Source: Deltaproteobacteria bacterium (GTDB lineage: Bacteria > Myxococcota_A > Polyangia > Polyangiales > Polyangiaceae). Taken from it: a stretch of 64,000 nucleotides of DNA. The notes under the pieces were generated by a model, which did no database searches, was not told where the DNA came from, and saw nothing but the letters and a program-made list of their open reading frames with translations. The position numbers and the translations under genes were made by a program. Location: positions 248,001-312,000 of the forward strand of contig JACRCQ010000030.1 in assembly GCA_016218915.1 (NCBI GenBank), given 5' to 3'. Positions 55,044-63,001 of the stretch are shown piece by piece. Every line of letters begins with the position of its first letter. The first letter of the stretch is position 1.

Positions 55044-55679
55044 ATGGCTGACCTACGAAGCTTCGTATACCTGGACTCGCTACAACCGCAGGTTGCCGCG
55101 TACATCGGCACGATCGCGCGCGGCTTCCTTCCGGTTGCTGGCGAGGCCTCCCTCATCGTCGAGATCTCGCCCGGAATCGAGATCAACCGCGTGACCGACA
55201 TCGCGGTCAAGGCGACCGATGTACGCCCTGGCATGCAGGTCGTCGAGCGCCTCTACGGCATGCTCGAGGTGCACAGCACGTCGCAAGCCGACGTGCGCCA
55301 GGCTGGTGCCGCGATCCTGTCGGCGCTCGAGCTGCAGGAAGCTGATCGCATCAAGCCGCGCGTGCTGTCCTCGCAGATCATCCTCAACGTCGACGATCTG
55401 CAGGTGCAGCTGATCAACCGCACGCGCATGGGGATGATGCTGGTCGCAGGCGAATCGCTGTACATCCTGGAGGTGGAGCCTGCCGCCTACGCAGCCTTTG
55501 CCGCCAACGAAGCGGAGAAGGCGGCGGAGATCAACGTGATCGACGTCCGAATGACCGGAGCCTTCGGGCGCGTGTACCTCGGCGGCGAGCAGCGTGACAT
55601 CGACGTGGCCTCGGTGGCTGCCATCAAGGCGATCGAGTCGCTGACCGGCCGTGAGGTCAAGGGAACGAGGAGGGACTGA
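55044..55679 (+). CDS. BMC-T shell protein (tandem-BMC), copy 1
   Basis: A 211-residue protein with two BMC folds in tandem. Each BMC-T would form a pseudohexameric trimer tile. Recognisable segments are [31 protein letters not shown] and [17 protein letters not shown]. It is very similar throughout to the next gene. The start follows 39 bp after the fusion gene. Structural role in the shell; pores of BMC-T trimers pass larger metabolites or electrons. Confidence 0.88.
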   Translation: MADLRSFVYLDSLQPQVAAYIGTIARGFLPVAGEASLIVEISPGIEINRVTDIAVKATDVRPGMQVVERLYGMLEVHSTSQADVRQAGAAILSALELQEADRIKPRVLSSQIILNVDDLQVQLINRTRMGMMLVAGESLYILEVEPAAYAAFAANEAEKAAEINVIDVRMTGAFGRVYLGGEQRDIDVASVAAIKAIESLTGREVKGTRRD

Positions 55680-55681
55680 GC

Positions 55682-56320
55682 ATGAGCGACATCGACCTGC
55701 GCAGCTTCGTGTTCCTCGACTCCCTGCAGCCGCAGCACGCTGCGTTCATCGGCACGGTCGCCAAGGGATTCTTGCCCGTGCGCGGCCAGTCCTCGCTGTT
55801 CATCGAAGTCTCGCCTGGCATCGCCATCAACCGCCTGACCGACATCGCGGTCAAGGCCACCAACATCAAGCCAGGCATGCAGATCGTCGAGCGGCTCTAT
55901 GGGTTGCTCGAGTTCCATCACGATGAGCAGGGCGAGGTGCGTCGCGCTGGCGAGGCGATCCTCCGGGAGATCGGCAAGACCGAGGAGGACCGCATCCAGC
56001 CGGAGCTCCTGTCGTCGACCGTGATCCGCCACCTCGACGACCGCCAGACGCAGCTCATCAACCGCACGCGTCACGGCAACATGATCGTGGCCGGGCAGTC
56101 GCTCTATGTGCTCGAGGTCCAGCCCGCGGCCAATGCGGCGCTGGCAGCGAACGAGGCGGAGAAGGCAGCGCACATCAAGGTGCTCGAGATCACGAGCTTC
56201 GGCTCGTTCGGGCGCGTGTACCTGGCAGGCGCGGATCGGGACATCGACGTGGCCTGCCCGGCAGCGGAGAAGGCAATCAAGGCCCTGAAGGGGCGCAAGC
56301 CCGCGGGCTCGAAGTCTTGA
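55682..56320 (+). CDS. BMC-T shell protein (tandem-BMC), copy 2
   Basis: A 212-residue paralogue of the preceding BMC-T; ATG 55682 is 2 bp past its stop, so translation is coupled. Shared signatures include [36 protein letters not shown] and [13 protein letters not shown], and both end with the same DIDVA helix. Two near-identical BMC-T genes next to each other recall Haliangium ochraceum, whose tandem-domain shell proteins form stacked double layers. Confidence 0.88.
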   Translation: MSDIDLRSFVFLDSLQPQHAAFIGTVAKGFLPVRGQSSLFIEVSPGIAINRLTDIAVKATNIKPGMQIVERLYGLLEFHHDEQGEVRRAGEAILREIGKTEEDRIQPELLSSTVIRHLDDRQTQLINRTRHGNMIVAGQSLYVLEVQPAANAALAANEAEKAAHIKVLEITSFGSFGRVYLAGADRDIDVACPAAEKAIKALKGRKPAGSKS

Positions 56321-56356
56321 AGACAGGTTTGCAGTTGCGAGGAAGTGCACGTAGCG

Positions 56357-56373
56357 CCCGGGGCATCCCCGGG
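56357..56373 (+). other. Intercistronic hairpin before the BMC-H gene
   Basis: CCCGGGG-CAT-CCCCGGG, a perfect 7-bp GC stem with a 3-nt loop. It sits 27 bp upstream of the BMC-H start codon and is followed by a strong AAGGAG...GGAGGAAG ribosome site. It probably forms the 5' end of a stable processed BMC-H message. Confidence 0.55.
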
Positions 56374-56400
56374 AGCTCATAAGGAGATGGAGGAAGACTC

Positions 56401-56715
56401 ATGGCCGAAGCATTGGGCATGATCGAGTGCCGTTCTTTTGCGGCGATGGTTGAGGCGTCCGACGCCATGGTGAAGGCGGCGAAGGTCGAGCTGGTCGGCT
56501 ACGAGAAGACCGGCGGCGGATACGTCACCGCCGTCATCCGTGGCGACGTTGCGGCGGTCAAGGCCGCTATCGACGCCGGGCAGAACGGCGCATCGCGCGT
56601 CGGCGAGATCGTGGCGACCCACATCATCGCCCGCCCGCACGTCAACGTGGATCTCGTGCTGCCGCTCGGCCGCAAGGCCGAGGTCGAGAAGGAACTGTCC
56701 TCGCGCGGCAAGTAG
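56401..56715 (+). CDS. BMC-H hexameric shell protein
   Basis: A 104-residue single-domain BMC (PF00936) protein: EALGMIECRSFAAMVEAS, DAMVKAAKVELVGYEK, the TGGGYVTAVIRGDVAAVKAA core and the conserved HVNVD tail. It closely matches my recollection of the H. ochraceum BMC-H. It should be the most abundant facet tile, and its very strong Shine-Dalgarno and flanking hairpins support high expression. Confidence 0.97.
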   Translation: MAEALGMIECRSFAAMVEASDAMVKAAKVELVGYEKTGGGYVTAVIRGDVAAVKAAIDAGQNGASRVGEIVATHIIARPHVNVDLVLPLGRKAEVEKELSSRGK

Positions 56716-56750
56716 CTGCGCGTCGTGCCGTGCCCTGTGGACACGGCTCG

Positions 56751-56788
56751 GGACGGGCAGGTTGGCTCCTGAGCCGCTCTGCCCGTCC
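56751..56788 (+). other. Intercistronic hairpin after the BMC-H gene
   Basis: GGACGGGCAG (56751-56760) pairs perfectly with CTGCCCGTCC (56779-56788), and an inner GGCTC/GAGCC stem adds to it. It lies 36 bp past the BMC-H stop codon. There is no T-run, so it is likelier a 3' stabilising or attenuating structure than a full terminator. Confidence 0.6.
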
Positions 56789-56832
56789 AGGCTCAACCGC
56801 ATTCACCCCGCTGCGCGGGGAGGAGTGGAAGC

Positions 56833-57162
56833 ATGCTCCTGGCGAAAGTGGTCGGCACCGTCGTGGCCACGCGCAAGGATCCCAAGATCGAGGGGCTCAA
56901 GTTCCTCCTGCTACGGCAGGTCAACCCTGAGAACCTCAAGGAAGGTGGCTACGTGGTCGCCAACGACGCCGTCGGTTGCGGCGTGGGCGAGTACGTCCTG
57001 TACGCCTCCGGATCCTCCGCGCGCCAGACCGAGGTCACCAAGGAACGTCCCTGCGACGCCGTGATCATGGCGATCGTCGACTCCTGGGAGATCGGCGGCA
57101 ATCAGCTCTTCGAGAAGCACGGAAGCGAGCACGGCTACACCGAGCCGTGGCCGCCGAAGTGA
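56833..57162 (+). CDS. BMC-P pentameric vertex protein (EutN/CcmL family), copy 1
   Basis: A 109-residue protein of the EutN/CcmL pentamer family. It has the conserved beginning [14 protein letters not shown] and the ending [13 protein letters not shown]. Pentamers cap the twelve shell vertices. ATG 56833 follows GGGGAGGAGTGGAAGC. Two further BMC-P genes end the operon, giving three in all, as in H. ochraceum. Confidence 0.92.
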   Translation: MLLAKVVGTVVATRKDPKIEGLKFLLLRQVNPENLKEGGYVVANDAVGCGVGEYVLYASGSSARQTEVTKERPCDAVIMAIVDSWEIGGNQLFEKHGSEHGYTEPWPPK

Positions 57163-57179
57163 TGGGAGGCCGCTGAGCC

Positions 57180-58610
57180 ATGACGCAAATCAATCCCGAT
57201 CAGATCCGTCGCATGGCCGAAGCGATTGCTCACGAGCTGCTCGGCGGTAGCAAGCCCGCGGCCAGCTCCGCTCCCGCTTCGCTCGGCGATGGTGTGTTCG
57301 CGACTCTCGACGAGTGCGCCAAGGCCGCTCGCGCGGCATTCCTCGCCCTCGATGGGCTCGGGCTGGAGAAGCGCAAGGCCATCATCGCCTCCATGCGAAG
57401 CAACCTCCGGCCCATGGCCGAGTCGCTCGCTCGCGCAGCGGTCGATGAGAGCGGGCTCGGACGCACCGAGGACAAGATCCAGAAGATCCAGCTGGTGATC
57501 GACAAGACTCCTGGGCCCGAAGAGCTCGAGCCCCGGGGCATCTCCGGCGATCACGGGCTGGTCCTGATCGAGCCTGCACCCTTCGGAGTCATCGGCGCCA
57601 TCACCCCGGTGACCAACCCGTCCTCGACCATCATCTGCAACGCCATCGGCATGATCTCGGCCGGAAACTCGGTCGTGTTCAATGCGCATCCTTCCGCCAA
57701 GCGCGTGTCGATGGTCACCGTGCAGCTGCTCAACAAGGCGATCGTCGCTGCAGGCGGCCCGCCAAACCTGCTCACCTGCATGCCAGAGCCCACGATCCAG
57801 TCGGCCGGCGAGCTGATGAAGCATCCGCTGATCCGCCTGCTCGTCGTCACCGGCGGACCCGCTGTGGTCGCTGCGGCGATGAACTCCGGCAAGCGCGCGG
57901 TCTGCGCTGGCCCGGGCAACCCGCCGGTCGTGGTCGACCCCACCGCTGACATCGAGAAGGCGGGCCGCGACATCGTCATGGGGCACTCGTTCGACAACAA
58001 CGTGATCTGCGTCGATGAGAAGGAAGTCATCGTCGTCGAGTCCGTGGCCGAGGCCCTCAAGGCGTCGATGAAGCGCGCAGGAGCCGTGGAGCTCAAGGCG
58101 GCGGATCTGCCACGCCTCGAAAAGGTCATCTTCGAGAAGAACGCTGGGCCGCGCGGCCACGCGATCGTCAACAAGAAGATGGTCGGCAAGAACGCCTCCG
58201 TGATCCTCGCAGAGCTCGGTATCTCTGCAGGCCCTGAGGTCCGATGCGTCATCGTTGAAGTCCCCAACGACCACCCCCTCGTGTGGACCGAGCAGATGAT
58301 GCCCGTCCTGCCCATCACGCGGGTCAAGACCGTGGATCAGGCCATTGACCTCGCAGTCGAGGCAGAGGCCGGGTGCTTCCACACCGCGACGATGCATTCG
58401 CACGATCTGCCTGCGCTCTCGAAGATGGCTCGCAAGTGCAATTGCAGCATCTTCGTCAAGAACGGGCGTGCGGTCGCTGGGCTGGGGGCAGGCGGGGAGG
58501 GCTACACCTCGTTCACCATCGCGTCTCCGACCGGTGAAGGGCTCACTACCCCCCGATCCTTCTCGCGCTGGCGTCGGTGCACCCTGATCGATCACTTCCG
58601 CATCGTCTGA
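57180..58610 (+). CDS. CoA-acylating aldehyde dehydrogenase (PduP/EutE-like), BMC cargo
   Basis: A 476-residue aldehyde dehydrogenase that oxidises an aldehyde with NAD and coenzyme A to acyl-CoA. The catalytic Cys277 is in SFDNNVICVDEKE; ITPVTNPSSTI and the GGPAVV turn form the NAD site. The N-terminal ~22 residues (TQINPDQIRRMAEAIAHELL) are an amphipathic helix joined by a Ser/Ala-rich linker, the hallmark of a BMC encapsulation peptide. It fits as the consumer of the aldehyde released by DeoC. It lies 17 bp after the BMC-P gene. Confidence 0.93.
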   Translation: MTQINPDQIRRMAEAIAHELLGGSKPAASSAPASLGDGVFATLDECAKAARAAFLALDGLGLEKRKAIIASMRSNLRPMAESLARAAVDESGLGRTEDKIQKIQLVIDKTPGPEELEPRGISGDHGLVLIEPAPFGVIGAITPVTNPSSTIICNAIGMISAGNSVVFNAHPSAKRVSMVTVQLLNKAIVAAGGPPNLLTCMPEPTIQSAGELMKHPLIRLLVVTGGPAVVAAAMNSGKRAVCAGPGNPPVVVDPTADIEKAGRDIVMGHSFDNNVICVDEKEVIVVESVAEALKASMKRAGAVELKAADLPRLEKVIFEKNAGPRGHAIVNKKMVGKNASVILAELGISAGPEVRCVIVEVPNDHPLVWTEQMMPVLPITRVKTVDQAIDLAVEAEAGCFHTATMHSHDLPALSKMARKCNCSIFVKNGRAVAGLGAGGEGYTSFTIASPTGEGLTTPRSFSRWRRCTLIDHFRIV

Positions 58611-58621
58611 AGGAAGATACG

Positions 58622-59236
58622 TTGAGCCCCAACGCGCATCCGAACAGCGGCCCGGCCTTGGCGATGATCGTCCTGAGCGACATCCCGGTCGGGCTGCGTG
58701 CGCTCGATGCGCTCGCCAAGCAGGCGCCGGTGGAGCTGTTCGCAACTGGCACCATCCAGTGCGGCCGGTATCTCATCGCGTTTGGCGGCCAGGTAGAGGC
58801 GGTCGGACGCTCCCACGATGCAGCCCTTGCAGCGGCCTCCGGCAGCGTGCTGGACCAGGTGCTCCTGGCTCATGTCGATGAGCGCATTGTTCCTGCGTGG
58901 CGGACCGGCAAGGTGCAGTCGCTGGACAAGGGCGACACGCTCGGCGTGATCCAGGTCAGCGCACCGCCAACCCTGATGCGTGCCGTGGATGTCGCGCTCA
59001 AGGGGGCACTGGTGGAGCTGATCGAGCTGCGGATCGGCGACGGGCTTGGGGGCAAGGCGATCGCCACGCTGATCGGCGAGACGCACGATGTGCAGGCCGC
59101 GATCGCGCTGGCAAACGAGGCGATCGAGCGCGGTTGCGCGGAAGGCGCTTCGACCGTGGTGATTCCGAACATCGACGCAGCGGTGCGCAGCTCGCTGGCC
59201 GAAGGAACCCGCTTCTTCAAGGAGTGGAGAGGATGA
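58622..59236 (+). CDS. BMC-T shell protein (third) with a cysteine at the pore
   Basis: About 204 residues. TTG 58622 is preceded by AAGGAAGATACG and lies 11 bp after the aldehyde dehydrogenase stop, so it is the likely start. Two BMC domains are present: ALAMIVLSDIPVGLRALDAL and DTLGVIQVSAPPTLMRAVDV. The first domain's pore loop reads TIQCGRYLIAFGG, with Cys47 next to the conserved glycine. PduT-type shells hold an iron-sulfur cluster at this pore. The sequence is unlike the first two BMC-T genes. ATGA overlap with the next gene. Confidence 0.88.
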   Translation: MSPNAHPNSGPALAMIVLSDIPVGLRALDALAKQAPVELFATGTIQCGRYLIAFGGQVEAVGRSHDAALAAASGSVLDQVLLAHVDERIVPAWRTGKVQSLDKGDTLGVIQVSAPPTLMRAVDVALKGALVELIELRIGDGLGGKAIATLIGETHDVQAAIALANEAIERGCAEGASTVVIPNIDAAVRSSLAEGTRFFKEWRG

Positions 59237-59526
59237 AGCTGGGAAGGGTGATCGGAACGATGGTAGCCACGGTCAAGCCCGAGGCGATGAAGGGCCTCAA
59301 GCTGTTGATCGTGCGTCCTCTGACCGCCGACGGCCGCGACGACGAAGGCGATCCCTTTGTTGCCACGGATGCCTCGGCGCAGGCGGGCCCTGGCGATCTG
59401 GTCACCTGGGAAGCGTCGCGCGAAGCCGCGCTGCTCCACGATCCATGGTTCATCCCTGTGGATCACGCGATCGTCGGGATCGTGGATCAGCACCAGTACC
59501 GCGACGATGGAGGGGCCGGGACATGA
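59233..59526 (+). CDS. BMC-P pentameric vertex protein, copy 2
   Basis: A 97-residue EutN/CcmL family protein beginning MKLGRVIGTMVATVKPE and ending VDHAIVGIVDQHQY. It overlaps the BMC-T before it and the BMC-P after it by ATGA, so all three are translated together. Confidence 0.92.
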   Translation: MKLGRVIGTMVATVKPEAMKGLKLLIVRPLTADGRDDEGDPFVATDASAQAGPGDLVTWEASREAALLHDPWFIPVDHAIVGIVDQHQYRDDGGAGT

Positions 59527-59795
59527 TCCTCGGACGAGTCTGCGGCACGGTAGTGAGCACGGTGGAGCATCCGTTCTACGACGGAAAGAAGCAGCTGATC
59601 GTGCGAGCGTGCCTGCCGGATGGAACCCTGGACGGCGAAAAGTACGTAATCGCGGTCGATCTGGTCGGGGCAGGGATCGGCCAGACGGTTCTGGTCGAAG
59701 ACGAGGGCAATTCGGCGCGTCAGCTGATGGGCGCCACCAATGCGCCGGTGCGATCGGTAATCGTCGGGATCGTGGATGCAGTGACCGAGGGCTGA
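59523..59795 (+). CDS. BMC-P pentameric vertex protein, copy 3
   Basis: A 90-residue EutN/CcmL family protein with MILGRVCGTVVSTVEHP and a typical VRSVIVGIVDAV ending. It is the last gene of the BMC operon; its start overlaps the previous gene by 4 bp. It converges on the serpin gene across a 71-bp gap. Confidence 0.92.
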   Translation: MILGRVCGTVVSTVEHPFYDGKKQLIVRACLPDGTLDGEKYVIAVDLVGAGIGQTVLVEDEGNSARQLMGATNAPVRSVIVGIVDAVTEG

Positions 59796-59818
59796 CCGCG
59801 CGATCGTCGCCCCCTGTT

Positions 59819-59857
<39 letters not shown>

Positions 59858-59866
59858 GTCGGGGCC

Positions 59867-61207
59867 TCATCCCTTCGTCGGATCCACCACCTGCCCCACG
59901 AACAGAAGCGACTTCGTGGTCCGATCGCGGATCAGGAACAGGAACGGCCGGTTCGCAATCAGCTCCTTGCCCTGGGGAGGAACGCCGGCATCCAGGCACG
60001 CGTCCATGATGACCGCTGTGGCTGCTGCCGCTTCGGTTCCCTCTTCGTCCACAGAAATGAACGCCTTGTGCAGGATGTCGCCGATGTTGAGCCATTCATC
60101 TTTGATCGGCGATGACAGCTCCTTCATGGCGAAGAAGTCCGCGCTTGGCAGGAACGCGTCGACCATGCCGAGCGCTTGGAGCGGCTGAACGAGCGACTGG
60201 GTGCCCCAGGTAAATCGGAACTTCGGAATGCTCAGATCCACCGATGTGCTGGTGGCTCCCGCATCCGCAGCCAGCAGCCAGCTCGCGCTCAACAATCCCT
60301 GGATCTCGTCGAATCTTCCCTCCGCAGGGAGCACGATCGCCATTGCCACCTGGTTGCCCTGGTACGGAAGCTCCGCCATCTGCCAGCCGTCCCCTTCGGC
60401 GTAGCGCGTCTGGATCGTGCGGTTCATCATCGACGCGGTCACGTCGCTGGACACTGCATGGAACGTCGCGTCCGCGGTTGCTGACTTTTCGAAGGGCGCA
60501 GACCAGTTGCCGAAGAAGTACAGGGTATTGGTCAAAACCAGACGCGTGGCTCCGGTGATCGAGTCATAGGGGATCAGTTCCTGGATCTTGTCCTGGGTCT
60601 TGCTGGCAACCCAGCCGTTGATCGCATCGGTGGCGCCTTTCGGATCTGCCGTGAAGTTCAGGAGATTGATGCCAGCTCCGTACTCGACCGCGATGGTGTC
60701 GAGGTATGCGGGGACGAATTCATAGCCTCTCTGCGCCCAGGCCGCGTTGACGAGATCGAGCCGAAGCACCTTGTCCGACGCAGCATCCTTGGGAGCCGTG
60801 TTGCGCGACGCAAGCTCGAGCAGAAGCTTGTTCATGGCCGTGTGCAGAGAAGACTGCGGGAGGGTGAAGTGCAGCGCAGTCGCCATCTGCGACTCTGTGG
60901 TGGTACGCGCGCCAGCCCAGGTCATGCCGAGCGCAACGGACACGCTCAGCGGTGAGCTCACGTGGTTCGCACCCGGCGTCGCCAGCTTGTGGAACAGGTC
61001 GAATGCAAACGCGTTGTTGCCCGTGATCAGCTCTGCAAATGCGGCGTCAGAGATGTTGGGGCTCGTGTCCCGCGGCTTGTCGGAACGCGCTTCCTGGATC
61101 GTCTGCCCAGAACCTGGGGCAGCCTCGTCCTTGTCGCTGCTCGCGACGCAGGCCGCGAGCGCGCAGCCTGATGCGAGCATCCACCAGCCGATTCGTTTCG
61201 CCAACAT
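59867..61207 (-). CDS. Serpin lipoprotein
   Basis: A 446-residue serpin. After a signal with lipobox CALAAC and a ~50-residue linker comes a complete serpin domain (FAFDLFHKLA; NAAWAQRGYEF; TLYFFGNWSAPF). The reactive-centre hinge EEGTEAAAATAV is small-residue-rich as in inhibitory serpins, followed by NRPFLFLIRD and GQVVDP. It would trap an extracellular or periplasmic serine protease. ATG 61207 is chosen because it yields the signal peptide. Confidence 0.92.
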   Translation of the reverse strand: MLAKRIGWWMLASGCALAACVASSDKDEAAPGSGQTIQEARSDKPRDTSPNISDAAFAELITGNNAFAFDLFHKLATPGANHVSSPLSVSVALGMTWAGARTTTESQMATALHFTLPQSSLHTAMNKLLLELASRNTAPKDAASDKVLRLDLVNAAWAQRGYEFVPAYLDTIAVEYGAGINLLNFTADPKGATDAINGWVASKTQDKIQELIPYDSITGATRLVLTNTLYFFGNWSAPFEKSATADATFHAVSSDVTASMMNRTIQTRYAEGDGWQMAELPYQGNQVAMAIVLPAEGRFDEIQGLLSASWLLAADAGATSTSVDLSIPKFRFTWGTQSLVQPLQALGMVDAFLPSADFFAMKELSSPIKDEWLNIGDILHKAFISVDEEGTEAAAATAVIMDACLDAGVPPQGKELIANRPFLFLIRDRTTKSLLFVGQVVDPTKG

Positions 61208-61248
61208 GGTCTTGCCTCCCTCGCAGCTGCATGAAGCAGCACAATTCC

Positions 61249-61703
61249 TCAGTTCATGGGCATCGTCGGATCCAGCCCGTTGGGCTCGAACGGGTACTCG
61301 ACCAGCAACCGGCCTGGCACCCGTCGCGGCTCCAGGACAATTCCAGGCCCGTCTGCGCTCCAGGAACAAACACATCTCGGATGACCGACTCCTGGTCCTT
61401 GTAGGCGTCGCGCGCGCGGCGCAGGGGAATCATGGTGTGAAAGTAGTCTGGAACCGCCTCTGCGATGCACTCTGGGCAGGCCTTGCCGTAGATCGGGTTG
61501 ATCCCCGAAGTGCTGCCGCGCTTTGCCACAGACGCGTTGCACAGGCCCCAGTATTCGATGATGTCCCCCACCGCGGTGATCTGGCAATACGCCAGCCAGA
61601 GGAGCAATCCTGCGAGGACGCCTGCGCCGAGGACGCTCCCGTACCTGCCAATCGCTGTGGGAGATTGGCTCCAACGCTCGCAAGCCTCTTTCAACCGAGT
61701 CAT
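61249..61703 (-). pseudogene. Frameshifted small membrane protein
   Basis: From ATG 61703 one frame gives a 100+ residue sequence with one membrane helix (GAGVLAGLLLWLAYC) and conserved-looking residues (INPIYGKACPECIAE) up to VFVPGAQTG. It then degenerates into SWSRDGCQAGCW. A second frame from the same point gives a natural ending, GIVLEPRRVPGRLLVEYPFE to PTMPMN. The change lies near 61335-61350 in a C/G run. It is either a real frameshift or a sequencing error. Function unknown. Confidence 0.5.
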
Positions 61704-61918
61704 CACAGTGTTCTGGCCGGACCTCGCCGCATGCCGTTCCATCCGCATGGATGTCGGAACAAGGGTGGCACACAGCCCACCAGAGACTCGTCAGAAGCAA
61801 GCCTTGTGCCCGTACGGAAGACCCGAGAAAGTCGCCGAAGTCCCGAGCACGCGACGATGGGCGTGTGGCCCAGTGAGGCTCAGTCTGGCATGGTCGTCCC
61901 CTTGCGGGGCAGCTCGAA

Positions 61919-62965
61919 TCACGGCGGCGTGAACGGGATCTTCACTGCGAACCAAACCCCGCCGAGCCCATCTCCGGTCACGTTGCCTGGACTTGTGTCG
62001 CCGACGAAGAGGTACAGAGGCCAGCCCTTGTAGGTGGTCTGCATCACGCCACCACCACGATTGAAGCTTCCGAAGTCCGACACGCTCAGCCCTGCAGGAA
62101 CCGTCGCCGGCATCGCCGTGAACGGCGGCCACGAGCCCGTGCAGCCAGAGCCGCACGTGCTGACAGGGGTCGTTCCACCCGTGCCCGGTGTGTCGCTCTT
62201 GAGCACATACAAGGTCAGTCCAGAGGCTGTGGCGAGCACGGTCCCCAGGGAGCTCGACTGCAGGGTCACGTCAGGAGCCGGGGTCGTTCCGCCGCTGCCT
62301 CCGGTCGCACTCCCGCCCGTTGAACTTCCACCAGTGCTGCTCCCGCCGGTGGCACTCCCACCAGTGCTGCTTCCACCCGTTGAACTGCCTCCCGTGGAGC
62401 TTCCACCGGTCGAGCTTCCACCTGTCGATGCTCCGCCAGTGCTGCTTCCGCCTGTCGATGCTCCGCCAGTGCTGCTTCCGCCTGTGGATGCTCCGCCAGT
62501 GCTGCTTCCGCCTGTCGATGCCCCGCCAGTGCTGCTTCCGCCTGTCGATGCTCCGCCAGTGCTGCTTCCGCCTGTGGATGCCCCGCCAGTGCTGCTTCCG
62601 CCTGTGGATGCTCCGCCAGTGCTGCTTCCGCCTGTGGATGCCCCGCCAGTGCTGCTTCCGCCTGTGGATGCCCCGCCAGTGCTGCTTCCGCCTGTGGATG
62701 CCCCGCCAGTGCTGCTTCCGCCTGTGGATGCCCCGCCAGTGCTGGTGCCGCCGGTGCTCGAGCCTCCGGTGCTATTCCCGCCTGCGCTCGTCCCGCCGGT
62801 GTGGCTGCCTCCGGCGCTGTTCGCGTCTGCATCGCTGCCGCCAGCATCACTGCCCGCTACCCCGCCTGCTCCGCCGGTCCCTGCAGTGGTGTCACTGCTG
62901 CTGCAGCCCTGAAACGCCAACAGGCCAACGAAACAGAGTGCCAAATACAACGAAGCTCGACTCAT
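61919..62965 (-). CDS. Secreted-repeat lipoprotein with long STGGA/STGGS tract
   Basis: A 348-residue lipoprotein (lipobox AFQGC). Residues ~60-245 are a tandem STGGA/STGGS tract, encoded by nearly identical 30-bp DNA units at 62320-62760. The C-terminal domain (~110 residues; SGLTLYVLKSDTPGTGG, CTGSWPPF, GWPLYLFVGD) resembles the secreted repeat of unknown function family (COG4315-like). Paralogue of the next gene. ATG 62965 follows GGGGAG. Plus-strand ORFs rich in VLLPPVDAPP are repeat shadows. Confidence 0.85.
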   Translation of the reverse strand: MSRASLYLALCFVGLLAFQGCSSSDTTAGTGGAGGVAGSDAGGSDADANSAGGSHTGGTSAGGNSTGGSSTGGTSTGGASTGGSSTGGASTGGSSTGGASTGGSSTGGASTGGSSTGGASTGGSSTGGASTGGSSTGGASTGGSSTGGASTGGSSTGGASTGGSSTGGASTGGSSTGGASTGGSSTGGSSTGGSSTGGSSTGGSATGGSSTGGSSTGGSATGGSGGTTPAPDVTLQSSSLGTVLATASGLTLYVLKSDTPGTGGTTPVSTCGSGCTGSWPPFTAMPATVPAGLSVSDFGSFNRGGGVMQTTYKGWPLYLFVGDTSPGNVTGDGLGGVWFAVKIPFTPP

Positions 62966-63001
62966 GAAACTCCCCCCCTCTGCATTCGACACGCAAGGCG
63001 C

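Noticed and set aside
62034..62912. 292-codon plus-strand ORF with VLLPPVDAPP repeats
   Set aside because: Antisense of the STGGA repeat gene; the minus-strand reading has a signal peptide, ribosome site and a paralogue.
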